Assembly: GCA_002179805.1 (NCBI GenBank)
Contig: NAVB01000019.1
Span: 1 to 64,000 of the forward strand
DNA from: Acanthamoeba lenticulata
Lineage: Eukaryota > Discosea > Longamoebia > Acanthamoebidae
Reading direction: 5' to 3'
DNA: 64,000 nt
The translations under genes and the position numbers were made by a program. Positions 21,004-30,782 of the stretch are shown in pieces (within the stretch, counting starts at the first letter, position 1; the number at the start of each line of letters is the position of its first letter). Under the pieces are notes generated by a model. That model saw nothing but the letters and a program-made list of their open reading frames with translations, made no database searches and was not told the origin of the DNA.

Positions 21004-23165
21004 ATGTGGGGTTCTCAGACTCAGCCACTGCACCTCTCGGCACTCCAGACAAGTGCTCCTCTTTCGATTGAATCGTTTTGGCAACATCCCGTCAGCAGAT
21101 GTACTTCACCCACCCTTGACACTCACAAGTGGTGGGGAAGGCCCAGGGAACAACAAACACCTAACTTTTCACGCGGTTGCCCTTCTTCTCGCCCCCCCCC
21201 CCTCTACTAGCATTTCACCGGGCACTGTCCACCAATAATGGCGTTACGTGCTTGCTCCTTACGGTTAGCCAGGCCCGCAAGCGCGGCGACATCAACGAAG
21301 AGACGAAGGGTCAGCTCAAGGTGCCGCACTTTTCTATCCCCTAATAATATTACTATGTACAACTACAACCGTGCTGGTCGATGATGGGGCAGGAGCAAAT
21401 CCTGCGTGGAGTCATCAACACGGAGCGCGACCTCGCCCAGCTTCTCCCCTCGGGGGCTACCGGTCAGCCGCAAAGCACTTTGTTTGCACCGTTTCAGACA
21501 ACCTCCATGGCAGCTATACACCAGCAACAACAACTCATGCAGCAGCTCCAGCTCCAGCTCCAAAACCAACACCTTCAACAGCCATTCCTGCCTCAGCCTG
21601 CGGCTAAGGCCTTGCAGCCAAAGCGCACGGCGGCCGCAGCTGCTGAAAGAGCCGGCAACGGCAAGTGGGAGAGCGCGGAAACGCTGCTCGTGTTCCAGGG
21701 CGATGATGCCATTGTGCCTCCGTCGGGTCTGGTGGCCGCCTTTGACATGGACGACACTTTGATCACGCGCAAGTCCGGGCGTGCCTTTGCTGTTGGTATT
21801 CTATTTATTGTTCTACTTATTATTCATTGTTCACCTGTTTTTTCGTTATTTTTAATCTGCGAATATATTCTTTTCCAGACCGGTACGACTGGCAGTGGTG
21901 GCACCCGAGCGTGCCGCAGAAGCTGAGGGAGCTCCACGACGAGGGCTACAAGCTGGTCATCTTCACCAACCAGGCCGGCGTGGCCAAGGGCAAGACGTCG
22001 GTCGATGACATTCGCGGCAAGATTGCGGACCTGACCGAGCAGCTGGGCCTGCCCGTGCAGGCGTTTGTCGCGACGGAGGAGGATAAGTGGCGCAAGCCCT
22101 CCACCGCCATGTGGGACCTCTTTGTTGAGCGTCACAACGGCGGTGTCGTTGTCGACCGCACGCGGTCCTTTTACTGCGGTGACGCCGCTGGCCGGCCTGC
22201 GGCCTGGGACGGCCAGCACGACACCAAGAAGGACCACTCGTGCTCTGACCGCAAGTTTGCGCACAACATCGGCCTCCAGTTCCGCACGCCGGAGATGTGC
22301 TTCCTGGGCCAGCCTGACGCACGCGAATTCGACTGGGGCTCAGTCGACCCCGCTACCATCACGCGCCAGGCCGGCGGCCAGTCGGCCTACGAGGGCAGCC
22401 TCACCTCGACCGCGGCGCAGGAGATGATCATCTGCGTCGGCTTTCCGGGCGTACGAAGTCTCCTCTCCACCCGCACTCACACGTCGTTTTGACTGACCCA
22501 CATGATGACGAACTCACAGTCGGGCAAGTCGACTTTCACGAAGCGCAATCTGGTGCCGCAAGGCTATGTGCACATCAATCAGGACACCTTGGGCACTAAG
22601 GCGGCCTGCTTGACGTCCACGGCCGCGGCACTTGCCAAGGGCTGCAAGCACGTCCTCCCTTATCTGCCTTGCTTTCAGGCGCGGTGCTGACTTGGCGCGC
22701 CGTGACGCAGCGTGGTGATCGACAACACCAACCCGAGCGCCGCCACGCGCGCGCAATACATCGATTTGGCCAAAGCGCGCGGCATTCCCGTACGCTGCTT
22801 CGTGTTCCGTACGTCTTTCGAGCTGGCCCAGCACCTCAACCTGTACCGCGAGGTAAACGTCAAGTCTCTTGTTGAATTATTTATTGATTTATTTATGCTA
22901 ACTTTTTATTTAATTCAATCAAAATCCGCAGAAAGTGTTTGGTGTGCGGCACATCCCCGCCGTGGGCTACCACATGTACGACGAGACCCACGATTCCTTG
23001 CCCTGTGTCATCAATCTTCTCACGTCGCTTCATTTGTGGTCCAGGTATCGGAAGCAGTTCCAGGAGCCCTCCATCAGCGAAGGGTTTAGCGAGATCAAGG
23101 ACATCAACTTTGTACCCCAGTTCGATGGTGCCGAGAATGAGAAGCTCTTCCACCACTTCACTTGA
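21004..23165 (+). CDS. PNKP: Bifunctional polynucleotide phosphatase/kinase
   Basis: PNKP restores 5'-phosphate and 3'-OH ends in single- and double-strand break repair. The HAD phosphatase motif is AAFDMDDTLITRKSGR (D-x-D-x-T), followed by WWHPSVPQKLRELHDEGY, LVIFTNQAGVAKGK and RTRSFYCGDAAGRP (motif with GDxxGR). The kinase Walker A is split by an intron as VGFPG / SGKSTFTKRNL. Then come YVHINQDTLGT, VVIDNTNPSAATRAQYIDLA and the C-terminal FGVRHIPAVGYHMYDE with INFVPQF. Upstream of the phosphatase there is no FHA domain, only ARKRGDINEETKGQLK, QILRG and a Gln-rich stretch. The N-terminus is uncertain: I joined the ATG at 21004 (MWGSQTQ) to the exon starting near 21273 because frame and splice signals agree. 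Stop TGA at 23163. Confidence 0.87.
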
Positions 23166-23284
23166 GGGTGAGGCGAGCCATCGTGAGGCGTCTTTCTCTT
23201 TTCCGGTGGCGCCTCGCCTTTTGGCCAGAAAGCTTTACATTTACAATGTAACAACGAGGATCACAAACACGTGAGCACTTGGGG

Positions 23285-24082
23285 CTAGTTGACCCAATGA
23301 CCCCAGAGCGGCTCTTGTTTAAGTTGCCGATAGCCAACAGAGGTGTTGACATCATTGAACTCGGCCACTTGGAAGCACTTGAAATGAAAGAAGCGCGTGA
23401 AGTTGTCGCCCACCATCATGATGTCTGTTGTGGTTTGGTGCAGCAGGTCAACACACAAAAAGGGCACAAGAAGGGCACAAGAGCAACGAAAAAAGGCACC
23501 TTGTACGTCAAACACATCGTCCTGGCCCCAGCCAAGAGCCAGCGACATGCACGCCTCTGTGCTGCCTGTACAGGACGAAACCAATCAGATCACGGCCACC
23601 TGCAACATCGACACAAGCCTCACCGTACCCGGAGCATAGGAAAAGGTGAAGTGCCTTGCGGAGAGCGGAATGAGCTTGCGAGACGCGGCGAACGCGGCCT
23701 TGGCGTTTGTGATGGCGTTCGTCGGTTCGTTGGCATCAGGAAGCTCATCTGGCCTTTCCCCCCACTCGACCGCGTTCCACGCGCCCCAGCCGACGCACGT
23801 ACTCACGGAGCGCTCGAGCTTGGCGTAAAGCTGGGCGATACGCTCGTCCTGCGTGCCGTTCCACTGGACCAGTGCGGAACCTGGGCCGCCCAGCAGGAGG
23901 AAGGCCCTGTAGTCTGGCGGGAAGGTGATGCCCCACTTGGCCTCGGCCTCCTGGATGGCTTGAACAGTCATGCAATTGGCCGGGTCAAGCCACTGGCGAC
24001 CTTGGTTTTGTGGGTGGTCCAGAGCCCAAGCCACGAACTCAGGCGTGCACTCCGTGAACTTGAGCACAGTCGTGCTGTCCAT
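23285..24082 (-). CDS. SMI1/KNR4 (SUKH) family protein
   Basis: The spliced protein of about 200 residues starts MDSTTVLKFTECTPEFVAW and carries the SUKH signature AEAKWGITFPPDYRAFLLLG (P-x-x-Y-x-x-F). It continues GSALVQWNGTQ and SARHFTFSYAPG, and ends TTTDIMMVGDNFTRFFHFK, VGYRQLKQEPLWG. SUKH proteins bind diverse partners: yeast Knr4 in cell-wall signalling, bacterial ones as toxin immunity proteins. No partner toxin-like gene is adjacent, so a regulatory role is more likely. The exon order is clear; the middle junction (AYAPG to FDVQ) is approximate. It converges on PNKP with 119 bp between the stops. Confidence 0.75.
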
Positions 24083-24411
24083 GACGTTGGTTCGAAGGGT
24101 GGCAGACGCAAAAAGAAGATGGCGGAGAGGAAGAACGCCTGGCCCAGGAACAGAAGAACAGAACAAGGAAGGAAAGAAAGGGAAGGGAAAGAACGAAAGA
24201 GAAGACAAGACCACGGACAAGGCCCAACGTCCTGTCGCCAAGGCGTTCCAGGTAATAACGGGGATTTGTAACGTGCCTCAACGACTCTCCGCGCAACTTG
24301 TGGGCTCGAGTTGGCGTTGGTCACTGCTGCGGGCCGGTTGTTGTGTGTGTCGTACAGACGCCCACCTGCGAGCACGGACGAAGTGGCACTTCACTCAACG
24401 ACCAGAAAAGG
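24083..24411. promoter_or_regulatory. Divergent spacer between SUKH gene and decarboxylase
   Basis: 329 bp between two start codons on opposite strands, including an A/G-rich stretch (24160-24210). Promoter function is inferred from position only. Confidence 0.45.
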
Positions 24412-27400
24412 ATGGAGAGAGTGATGAAGCATTCAAACACCTTCAGCGCCCTTGTGCGCAAGTTCCCGCAGAAGCTGCAGGAGCGGCCACTGCCGGAGGG
24501 CGCTGAGCCCACCACACCAGCGGCTACGCTGACGGTCTCCGCGACGGTGGCCACCAGGGGCGCCTCGCCACAACTGCCCTCCTCACAGCTGGGGTCGTTC
24601 TTCTTCCCGGCGCGGCTGCGCGACGACACCTGGGTCGAGCTCAACCACCTGTGCAATCCGCTGCTCAAGCCTGGTTGCCCGCTCAAGCCGGACGAATACC
24701 ACAAGAAGGAGATCGAGACGCGCCTCGAGCTGTTGCGTGGTGTCGAAGATTTCTGGGGCTTCCCAGGCAAGAAGAACTTCCAACAGCTGGTGCAGCTGTT
24801 CGAGGACGGTCACTACCAGCGATTTGCAGCTGCTGTGGCCCACATCACCCCCGCAATCAACGACCAGGTACCAAGATGTTGGCTTCCCGCCTGCAGGGCG
24901 CCCTGTGCCGGGACGAATTTGCGTTAATCATAGATGGCCGGAGCAGGTGTACCGCCAGTCGAGATGGAAGGCGTTCGAGGTGGCCCAGGTGTGGGAAGAG
25001 AAGGACGAGTCGAGCAGCCTCCTCCAGGAAGAGGAGAGCGGCGCCAACTCCCGCGGCTACTTTGAAGTGCTCGTGGTTGGGGTGGAGCAGGATAGCTCTC
25101 TCGGCCTATCCCACTCGCTTGTCGATGCCCGCTCGCCCTCGGACAGCTTCACATACAGCGTGTTGGTGCGCAGCTTCCCCCCCCCTCCCCCTCTCAACTC
25201 TCCCAAAGCTACTACACAAATCTTCATCTGATCGAATCGATACTTCGGAATGCAGAACGTGACGTCGTTGGAGGAGGCCATCTGCGCCATCCTGTTCAAC
25301 ACGACGATCCAGAGCGTGGTGGTGCGCAGCAACTTCCACGTCCAGTCGCCAAACGGCCACAACCACCCGTCCTTCCACTCGTCGCCCTTCCTCAGCCAGT
25401 ACCGCGGTAGCTCGCTGGGCAAGGACGAGCACTCGCTCACCCAGCAAGAGACCAGGACCATGCTGCTGGCCCAGATCCTCAAGGAGATCCGGCCCGAGCT
25501 CGACATCTTCTGCTTCAGCGACCTGCCCGTGGAGCGTGTGGCCCTCACTCACAACAACCAGTTCCGGCGCGTCTTCTACAACGAGTCCAACGACGCCCAG
25601 GAGCTTCACCTGTCGATCCTCCAGGCCGTCCAGGCTCGCTACGAGACGCCGTTCTTCACCGCGCTGGTCAACTACAGCAAGAACCCGATGGGCGTCTTCC
25701 ACGCCATGCCCATCTCGCGCGGCGCCAGCCTCACCCACTCCCACTGGATCAAGGACATGTTCAACTTTTACGGTACTTTGCTTACCCACGTCATGTGCCA
25801 CGCCACGCCAGCGCTAACACGACGTGATGGTTTTCGTGGGAACGGCGAGGCCAGGCCGCAACATCTTCATGGCCGAGACTTCGGCCACGTGCGGCGGCCT
25901 GGACTCGCTGCTGGAGCCGCACGGGACAATCAAGGCCGCGCAGGAGCTGGCCGCCAGCACGTTTGGCTCCGACCGGTCGTATTGGGTCACCAACGGCACC
26001 TCGACGGCCAACAAGATCGTCGTCCAGGGCCTCGTGCGTCCGGGCGACATCGTCCTCGTCGACCGAAACTGCCACAAGTCGCACCACTTGGGTCTCGCGC
26101 TGGTCGGCGCATCGGTCGTCTACCTCGAGGCCTACCCGCTGCGCGAGTACGCCATGTACGGCGCTGTGCCGCTGCGCACCATCAAGCAGACCCTGCTGGA
26201 CCACAAGGCCGCCGGCACGCTGGCCAAGGTCAAGATGATCCTGTACGTCATTGCACCAAGGGCCCTTGCTCTGCCTTGGACAGCCTGATGACGATGGGTG
26301 ATGATTACTAACTCGACCTGACCCGGCAGGCTCACGAACTGCACCTTTGACGGCATCGTGTACAATGTGCAGCGCGTGATGGAGGAGTGTCTGGCCATCA
26401 AGCCCGACCTCGTGTTCCTCTGGGACGAGGCCTGGTGGGGCTTTGCCTACTTCCACTACCTCCTGCGCGTACGTGTACTTGAACCCTCGAGTACTAGAGC
26501 TTGATTGGCTGATGTGATGTCACGTGTCATGAGTGCAGTTGAGAACGGCCATGTACGGCGCGCAGCAGCTCAAGCAGCGCTTCCAGTCGGCCGCCTATCA
26601 AGACGAGTACGCGCACTGGGTACAGGAGAACGAAGGCGACGAGAACCGCATGTTCGATCCGACCAAGCGCTGGTATCCCAACCCGAACGTCGTACGCACA
26701 CGAGGCCCTCGCCTTCATTTTTTCGTTCTTATTTGTGGCGACATTAACGCGGCGATGGCCCAATCAGGTGCGCGTGCGAGTGTACGCGACGCAGTCGACG
26801 CACAAGACGTTGACAGCGCTGCGCCAGGGATCGATGATCCACGTGCACGACCAGGACTTTAAGCGCGCGGTCGAGCGGCCCTTCACCGAGTCCTTCTTCA
26901 CACACACGTCGACGTCGCCCAACTACCAGATCCTGGCCTCGCTCGACGTCGGCCGCCGGCAGATGGCGCTCGAGGGCCTCGAGCTGGTGCAGAAGCACAC
27001 CGAGAAGGCGCTGATGATGCGCAAGCAGCTGGCCGACAACCCGGACCTCAACCGCTGGTTCCACTTCCTCGACGTGGACGAGCTCATCCCGGCCGAGTAC
27101 CGCCGCGAGTCCGAGCTCCGGAGCTACGTCCACATCACCGACACCGAGGAGTCGTGGCTGGCCCTCCGCAAGGCCTGGCTCTTTGACGAGTTCGTGCTCG
27201 ACCCTAACCGCCTCACGCTCCACGTTGGCAAGACGGGCATCGACGGCGACACCTTCAAGACGCGATACCTCATGGACCGCTTCCAGATCCAAGTCAACAA
27301 GACCTCTATCAACTCGGTCCTCTTCATGCTCACCATCGGCACCACCCGCAGGTTCGTCCACGTCATCCTCGCTCTCTCACTCTTTCACGTTCTGTATTCC

Positions 27401-28255
27401 CCTTTTCTCACTCGCGATGACGATGACGATGGTGCTCAACAGTTCGATCGCGTACCTGCTCGAGTCGCTTATCAAGATCGGAGAGCTGATCGACGCCTCG
27501 CAGGAGGATCGCTCCGCCGCGGAGATGAAGCTCCACGAGAAGCGCAAGTGCGCGCTCCTCCTCCCTCACACTTTTGTGCTTCTTTTTCTCCATTTTTTTT
27601 CGTTTTTTTTGTAGACTTTTCTTTGCCTAACCAGCGCTCCTCTTCGTCGCCAGGTGGGAACTGACGCAGAACATGCCGCCGCTGCCCAACTTCTCGCACT
27701 TCCACCCCAAGTTCCGCAAGAGCGAAGTCACCGAGGAGGGCGTCCTCCGCACACCCTTCTTCATGGCCTACGAAGAGGTACTTCCTCCTCTTCCTCTTCC
27801 TCTTCTCCTCCTTCTCCTTCTTTTCCATGTACACATCATCGTCTTCTTCCAATGAAGAAGCTGACAAGTGGTCACTGCAATGATGATGTGATAAAGGACG
27901 ATTGCGACTACATCCCACTGCGGGACAAGCGGCTGGACGACGTGAGCAAGTGCCCGATCCCGCTCGTGTCGGCCAACTTTGTGATCCCGTACCCGCCGGG
28001 CTTCCCCATCCTCGTGCCCGGCCAGGAGCTGAGCCAGTCCATCATCGACTTTTTCCGCCACCTCGTACGTGGCCGAGACCTTGTGATGATGATGATGATG
28101 AGACCACGACAAAGACTGAATTTTTGTCAACCCACATGGTCAACATCAACAACGGCGTGCAGGACGTAAAGGAGGTCCACGGCTACGTGGCCGAGCTCGG
28201 GCTGCGCATCTTCAAGCCACACGTCCTCGCAAACGCGCAGACCCTCGACGCCTAA
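24412..28255 (+). CDS. Bacterial-type (fold type I) arginine/lysine/ornithine decarboxylase
   Basis: PLP enzyme removing CO2 from a basic amino acid to give a polyamine precursor. The long N-terminal part (about 300 residues) includes FWGFPGKKNFQQLVQLFE and LDIFCFSDLPVERVA. The catalytic region reads FMAETSATCGGLDSLLEPHG, YWVTNGTSTANKIVVQGLV, VDRNCHKSHHLGL, FLWDEAWWGFAYFH and ATQSTHKTLTALRQGSMIHV. The STHK lysine is the PLP anchor, as in E. coli AdiA/CadA. The C-terminal domain has ANFVIPYPPGFPILVPGQ, the typical end of this family. At least ten introns show it is a resident nuclear gene. Eukaryotic ornithine decarboxylases use another fold, so the family is bacterial in character. Arg versus Lys specificity is not decided here. 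It ends 17 bp from the convergent F-box/GTPase gene. Confidence 0.9.
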
Positions 28256-28272
28256 TGCAGATATAAAATATA

Positions 28273-30532
28273 TTAATATGAGGACATGTCCCTCAGGCCG
28301 CCGTTGGCATAGGATCTTATGCACCTTCAACTCTCGTCAGCATTTGCTACTGTGTGGGAGCTGCCTTCCAGATTGGGGGACCGCCCATCTTGCGTGCATG
28401 CATGTAAGTGTGCCTCCAGATGCATGTAGGTGTGCCTCCAGGTGCATGTAAGTGGGCCTCCAGATGCATGTAGGTGTGCCTCCAACATGCACCTCTCTGC
28501 TTGATCTTCAGCTTTTGCTGCATCTTTATATGCAGTCTCATTGGTGCATTGGCGCTCCCATGCATCAACCTTGTCCTCCATCTTGTATTGCTGCTTGGCC
28601 ATGGCTGCCCCAAGCCTGTTCATGTGCTGTCTCATGGCCTATTGCACCTCTGTCCCACTTGCCCACTCATGCTCAGCCTTGGCCTATACAGCTTTTGCTG
28701 CAACTTCAAGGTCCTTGTTTGCCTTCACTTTTATGTGGAATGGACCAATGGTTTAGAGTTGCAGAAGGACCACTTCAATCAAGTTGACATGCTTCCAGAA
28801 GACCTGCTCACCCTGCACCTGGGTGTGGCAAAAGATAAGAAGTTGCCTTCCAGAAGACCTTTTGGTAGCTGGCTGGGTTGTTGGACTGCCCATCTTGTGT
28901 GCAGAATGATGCATGCCAGTACCTGTGTGTGCATCATCATCCTCAGTATCATGAGATTGTGTTTCACATTGATGGTCATCAACACCACGTGGCCGTGCTT
29001 TTCTCTTTTTGACGCACCAGTGACAAGTTCCAAGTGCATCTATGCGCAGCTTGTTGGCGACCACCTTGCGCAGGTCCTCGGCTTGCTCGTGTGACGTCGT
29101 CGCGGCGTCCATTTTGTTGGCGCAAACAACCCCACTGAGCTGACTGTAGCGCGCCTCACCAGCAATACCGTGGAAGCGGCGGTAGATGTCTTCCATGCGC
29201 TTGTACGACTCGTCCGTCACGTTCCTCTTATCTGATGAATTATATTTTTTTTAAAAAAAATGGAAATTTAAAATAAAAAAAAAACAGAACAGCATGAAAG
29301 AGATACCAAGGAACGGGATGAACTCGGTCGCATCGACCATGAAGATGATGCCATCCACACCTGCCCCGTGGAAGCCCTTCTCGCACCAGCCTGGCGACAA
29401 GAAATATCATCCAATTGCAGTTTAGAGACGAAAGAGGATGCAGCCGAAGAGGAGGAGGAGAGGAGAAACAGACCAAAAGGCCGGCGGATCTCGAGGAGCA
29501 CCGCCACTTTGTCTTCGTGCTCTCCCTTGGCTGGTGTTGGCATGCCCTCTTGCTCCTCCTTGCTGACGGGCACCACGACAATGTTGACGCCCACGTCGGA
29601 GATCTCAAGCTGCCGGTACTGCTTCTTGTCGTCTGTAGTGGCTTTCATTGCGGTTTTTGCGAGAGCGCGGAGGAAGGTGGTCTTGCCGCTGCCCTTCATG
29701 CCCGCCACCACAAAGCGCAACACTTGCTTCCCCTCTGCCACGTCTTGCTGTGATCACACACAGAAAGTCAGCTGGACTTGGACCCAACAGCCTTTCCTGT
29801 GAGCGGTAAGGACGTGCTCGAGATGCCACAGACGGAGCAGAGCATGATGACGCGCAAACAGGGGCTTCCAGAACAGGCCCGCTCGATGGCTTTCTCCTGC
29901 GTTCTCGTTCTCGTTGTCGTTGAATGCGAACGCGTCGTCGTCGTCGCCCGATTCTTCACGAGGGAGAAGCTCCCGAGCCCGGTGCCATGGCTCAGGCTTA
30001 CCGTTTCGACGGTAATCATGTATTGATCAAACTGGTGGGCGTCCTCATCACGCGGTGGCCGGTACATCAAATCGCGCCTGTTCTTTAGCTTTGCCGAGTC
30101 CGGTGACCCGCACCACCAGAGCTCCTTCAGTGCCTGTGAGTCACATGCGCGCCGTTCGTTTCGTCGAGGTGAGAAGGAGGGTCATCACCATCATGCTGCC
30201 CAGCGACCACAAAGGCAAGCCATGACGTCACTAGCCGAGTTGGGCGTACAGCGGCCACGGTGGGACAGGCACCAGCGGCAGCGGCCGCCGAACTTCCAAA
30301 CTCGTGCTCGAAAGCCGCCGCCCACAGTCGCTCGTCGCTTGCTGGTTCAGAAATAATGTGGATAAAAATGAACGCGAACTCCTTGTGAAGGGGGAGGCGC
30401 ATGGTGAGCAGCAGTACCAAGACGGTGCCAGCGAGCGCACACCAAGCTTGCACGAGCGAGGCTGGACGGCGGCAGTAGCTTGAACCACCCAAAGACGATC
30501 TCCTCTGGCAGCAACACCTCTTCCCCGTCCAT
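28273..30532 (-). CDS. F-box / Arf-like small GTPase fusion protein
   Basis: The N-terminus is an F-box: MDGEEVLLPEEIVFGWFKLL and ARASLVCARWHRLG, followed by SDERLWAAAFEHEFG. An exon ALKELWWCGSPDSAKLKNRR then DLMYRPPRDEDAHQFDQYMI leads into a P-loop GTPase. G1 is VVAGMKGSGKTTFLRAL, then LEISDVGVNIVVVPV (G2/G3 region), GVDGIIFMVDATEFIPF and G4 VVCANKMDAA. A last small exon after a 693-nt intron restores frame: CHW / CIRSYANGGLRDMSSY, stop at 28273. Arf-like folding is inferred from spacing. An F-box would link the GTPase to SCF ubiquitin ligases. The G3 box is divergent, and the 260-nt intron before VAEGKQ could hide another exon. Confidence 0.72.
28325..29017 (-). other. Unusually long intron (693 nt) with repetitive, low-GC, TG-rich content
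   Basis: Donor GTGCGTC at 29017 and an acceptor at 28325 keep phase between GTPase exons. Typical introns here are 50-150 nt. The block carries a four-copy 22-bp repeat, long chance ORFs on both strands, and a composition unlike neighbouring exons. This suggests insertion of a repetitive element into a pre-existing intron. Confidence 0.55.
28399..28486. repeat. 22-bp minisatellite, four copies
   Basis: Four adjacent units of the form TGCATGTARGTGKGCCTCCA plus two bases, with one to three differences between copies. Located inside the long GTPase intron. Confidence 0.9.
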
Positions 30533-30782
30533 TTCCAAGTTGTGGGGGGGGGGTGTAACAGAGAGGAAGGGAAACACTTGTACCGGAAATTAATTAAGAA
30601 CTCAGTCTTCTATCTTCTTGGAAGTGCGCTGTCTTGCCGTGGCGAAGAGTATCCCATCCACTACAGTGCTCCTGTTTGACGCCGTCGGCTCTGGTGTGGT
30701 CATCCAGCCAACGTGGTGAAATTCGATGGCAAGGTCAACAACACCTCGAGGTGGACGTGGCGATCCTGCCGTTTTTATTTCC

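Noticed and set aside
28399..28486. Possible CRISPR-like array
   Set aside because: Copies are directly adjacent with no spacers and the context is a eukaryotic intron.
28474..29094. 206-codon plus-strand frame rich in Leu and Cys
   Set aside because: Lies within the long intron and overlaps the next GTPase exon; no domain, no splice signals of its own, and sequence looks like translated repeats. Kept only as a finding about the intron.
28273..29220. GTPase gene seen as truncated by an insertion
   Set aside because: A consensus donor at 29017 and a last exon at 28273-28324 restore the C-terminus in phase, next to the convergent neighbour as expected.
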